DNA of 64,000 bases from Phycisphaerales bacterium (GTDB lineage: Bacteria; Planctomycetota; Phycisphaerae; Phycisphaerales; UBA1924): the NCBI GenBank assembly GCA_040217175.1, contig JAVJNT010000002.1, forward strand, positions 124,001-188,000. Direction: 5' to 3'. A program made the translations under genes and the position numbers. The notes under the pieces are model-generated. The model did not search any database and was not told where the DNA came from. It saw only the letters and a list, made by a program, of their open reading frames with translations. Positions 62,659 through 64,000 of this stretch are shown here, piece by piece (positions within the stretch are counted from its first letter, which is position 1; each line of letters opens with the position of its first letter).

Positions 62659-63786
62659 GTGCTCAAGACCCCGCTCCACAAGCTCCACCTCGAACACGGC
62701 GGCAAGATGGTCGAGTACGCAAGGTGGGACATGCCCATCAGCTACGGCTCGGTCCAGCAGGAGCACGTGCAGGTCCGATCGAGCGGGGGCATGTTCGACG
62801 TCTCGCACATGGGCCGGCTGAAGATCACCGGCCGCCACGCCCGCCGGCTGCTCGGACGCGTGTGCTCGCGCCGCATCGGCGACATGCAACAGGGCCAGTG
62901 CCGCTACGGGCTGATCCTCAACGAGCAGGGCGGCGTGAAGGATGACGTGCTCGTCTATCGCATGGACGACACCGAGTTCCTCGTCGTCGTCAACGCGGCC
63001 AACCGCGAGAAGATCGTCGAACACCTCAAGTCGGTCATCGCCGCCGAAGAGCTGGTCGTAAAGATGGACGACCAGACGACCAAGACCGCCATGGTCGCCA
63101 TCCAGGGCCCGAAAGTCATGGACCTGGTCAGCCGCGTGAGCAGCGAGGTGCCCACGCTCAAGCGCTACCGATTCACGATCAAGAACCTGCTCATCGCCAA
63201 GCTGCTCGTCTCGCGCACGGGCTACACGGGCGAGGACGGCGTCGAGGTCATCCTGCCGGCCAGCATCGTCGATATGGCCCTCAAGCTGCTGCTCAAGGAC
63301 GTCGACCTCGACGCCGAGCAGAGCGACATGAAGCTCATCGGCCTGGGCGCCCGCGACACGCTTCGGCTCGAGGCCGGCATGCCGCTCTACGGCCACGAGC
63401 TGGGCGAGGACATCAACGCCCTGTCGTGCGGCGTCGACTTTGCCATCAAGATGGACAAGGACGAGGGCGACATGCCCGAACCGTTCATTGGTCAAGAGGC
63501 GCTCAAGAAGACGATCGCCGAGGGCGGCCCGGCCCGCACGCTGGCGGCCTTCGTCGTCGAAGGCAAGCGCACGCCGCGGCAGGGCATGGCCATCAAGGCG
63601 GGCGGCAAGGACGTCGGCGTCGTCACCAGCGGCTGCAGCAGCCCGACGCTCGGCGTGCCGATTGCGATGGGCATCATCGACCGCGGCGTGAACGAAGCGG
63701 GCACCAAGGTCACGATCGACACCGGGCGGACCGAGCTCGAGGCCGAGGTACGCGCGAACCCCCTGTATAAGAAGCCCAAGGCCTAG
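62659..63786 (+). CDS. gcvT: Glycine cleavage system T protein (aminomethyltransferase)
   Basis: A 375-residue folate-dependent enzyme that releases ammonia from the lipoyl-bound aminomethyl group and forms methylene-tetrahydrofolate. The GTG start at 62659 has GGAGG six bases upstream. Earlier in-frame starts lack a ribosome site. Motifs: TPLHKLHLEHGGKMVEYARW, SSGGMFDVSHMGRLKITGRH with the catalytic Asp region, GGVKDDVLVYRMDDTEFLVV, VSRTGYTGEDGVEVILP and LGARDTLRLEAGMPLYGHEL. gcvH and gcvP are not in the window. It overlaps the convergent crcB by four bases. Confidence 0.93.
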   Translation: MLKTPLHKLHLEHGGKMVEYARWDMPISYGSVQQEHVQVRSSGGMFDVSHMGRLKITGRHARRLLGRVCSRRIGDMQQGQCRYGLILNEQGGVKDDVLVYRMDDTEFLVVVNAANREKIVEHLKSVIAAEELVVKMDDQTTKTAMVAIQGPKVMDLVSRVSSEVPTLKRYRFTIKNLLIAKLLVSRTGYTGEDGVEVILPASIVDMALKLLLKDVDLDAEQSDMKLIGLGARDTLRLEAGMPLYGHELGEDINALSCGVDFAIKMDKDEGDMPEPFIGQEALKKTIAEGGPARTLAAFVVEGKRTPRQGMAIKAGGKDVGVVTSGCSSPTLGVPIAMGIIDRGVNEAGTKVTIDTGRTELEAEVRANPLYKKPKA

Positions 63787-64000
63787 GCCAGCACCCGCTC
63801 GCCGATCAGCACGCCGACAGCGACCGCGGCGAAGCCGAGCACGAGATGGAGCGCTACCGAGCCGAGGGCGATGCCCATCTTGCCCTCGCGCCACAGCGTG
63901 AACGTCTCGACGCCAAACGTGCTGTAGGTCGTGAAGGCCCCGAGCGCCCCCACCACCACGAGCAAGCGCAGGTGGTGCGGCGAGCCGTCGCCTTCGCGTG
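63783..64000 (-). CDS. crcB: CrcB-family fluoride channel, C-terminal part (cut by window edge)
   Basis: The minus-strand frame is open from the window edge to the stop at 63783. It reads LRLLVVVGALGAFTTYSTFG followed by VETFTLWREGK and a last membrane helix (LHLVLGFAAVAVGVLIGERV). The GALGAFTTYSTFGVE segment is the conserved GxxGGxTTFSTFxxE signature of CrcB/Fluc proteins, dual-topology dimers that expel fluoride. The N-terminal half, with its own membrane helices, lies beyond the window. Confidence 0.85.
   Translation of the reverse strand, partial: REGDGSPHHLRLLVVVGALGAFTTYSTFGVETFTLWREGKMGIALGSVALHLVLGFAAVAVGVLIGERVLA

Overview
The window looks like a chromosomal segment of a planctomycete, most likely of the Phycisphaerae. 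This is inferred from gene content, since no 16S rRNA gene is present. The indicators are: very GC-rich DNA; secreted proteins that end in PEP-CTERM sorting tails finishing in ARRRR (14205-14789, 18702-19307) or in dockerin-like Asp-rich repeats (1309-3210, 6209-7585); a DUF1570-type protein; a tricorn-type protease; and an integrase whose C-terminal tail resembles planctomycete integrases. A kdsB gene implies a Kdo-containing outer membrane.

Layout. 1-3.2 kb: a cut-off FG-GAP-like secreted protein and a dockerin-tailed secreted protein. 3.2-3.9 kb: a gene-free stretch with a perfect 26-bp palindrome and a degenerate 21-bp tandem array. 3.9-14.8 kb (minus strand): DUF779 protein plus acetaldehyde dehydrogenase, a dockerin-tailed protein, an MFS transporter, FtsK with an extreme acidic tail, a ketoglutarate-semialdehyde-dehydrogenase-like protein and a PEP-CTERM protein. 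15-21.4 kb: ComM/YifB, accBC, a second PEP-CTERM protein, a PH-domain protein and an isolated nuoH. 21.5-24.2 kb: a visibly less GC-rich block with a CmoB-like methyltransferase and two sulfotransferases, probably acquired. 24.2-33 kb: uppS-purA, a zinc-ribbon protein, an FHA protein, hemW, an RluA-family synthase, a degenerate 6-phosphogluconolactonase homologue, an FHA-GspE fusion ATPase, a uracil-DNA glycosylase-family protein and a YHS protein. 33.4-38 kb: a translationally coupled trio (GGDEF protein, helical-repeat protein, HD-GYP protein) that makes and degrades cyclic di-GMP. 38-42.5 kb: an iron-uptake operon (substrate-binding protein, EfeO-like protein, permease, ATPase) behind a 7-3-7 inverted repeat.

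42,764-47,756 is the most interesting part: a 5-kb integrative element inserted in the 3' half of tRNA-Ala(UGC) and bounded by perfect 51-bp direct repeats. It carries an excisionase-like HTH protein, a probable winged-helix protein, a primase-ATPase, a small membrane protein, an XRE repressor and a tyrosine integrase. The integrase frame runs into the attachment core. In the integrated state it ends four residues beyond the core. The same frame, read from the opposite end of the element, encodes a 68-residue tail. On the circular form the two would join into a 510-residue integrase, so integration itself would swap the enzyme's C-terminus.

47.9-64 kb: host genes again. These are a DUF1570 protein, a tricorn-like protease, a zinc-ribbon membrane protein, def-fmt plus a small HEVGHH protein, a TPR protein followed by kdsB and a divergent pyrG, two unrecognised proteins, panC, gcvT and the C-terminal part of a CrcB fluoride channel. 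Many strong-looking frames antisense to these genes are by-products of GC-rich codon use and were not annotated.
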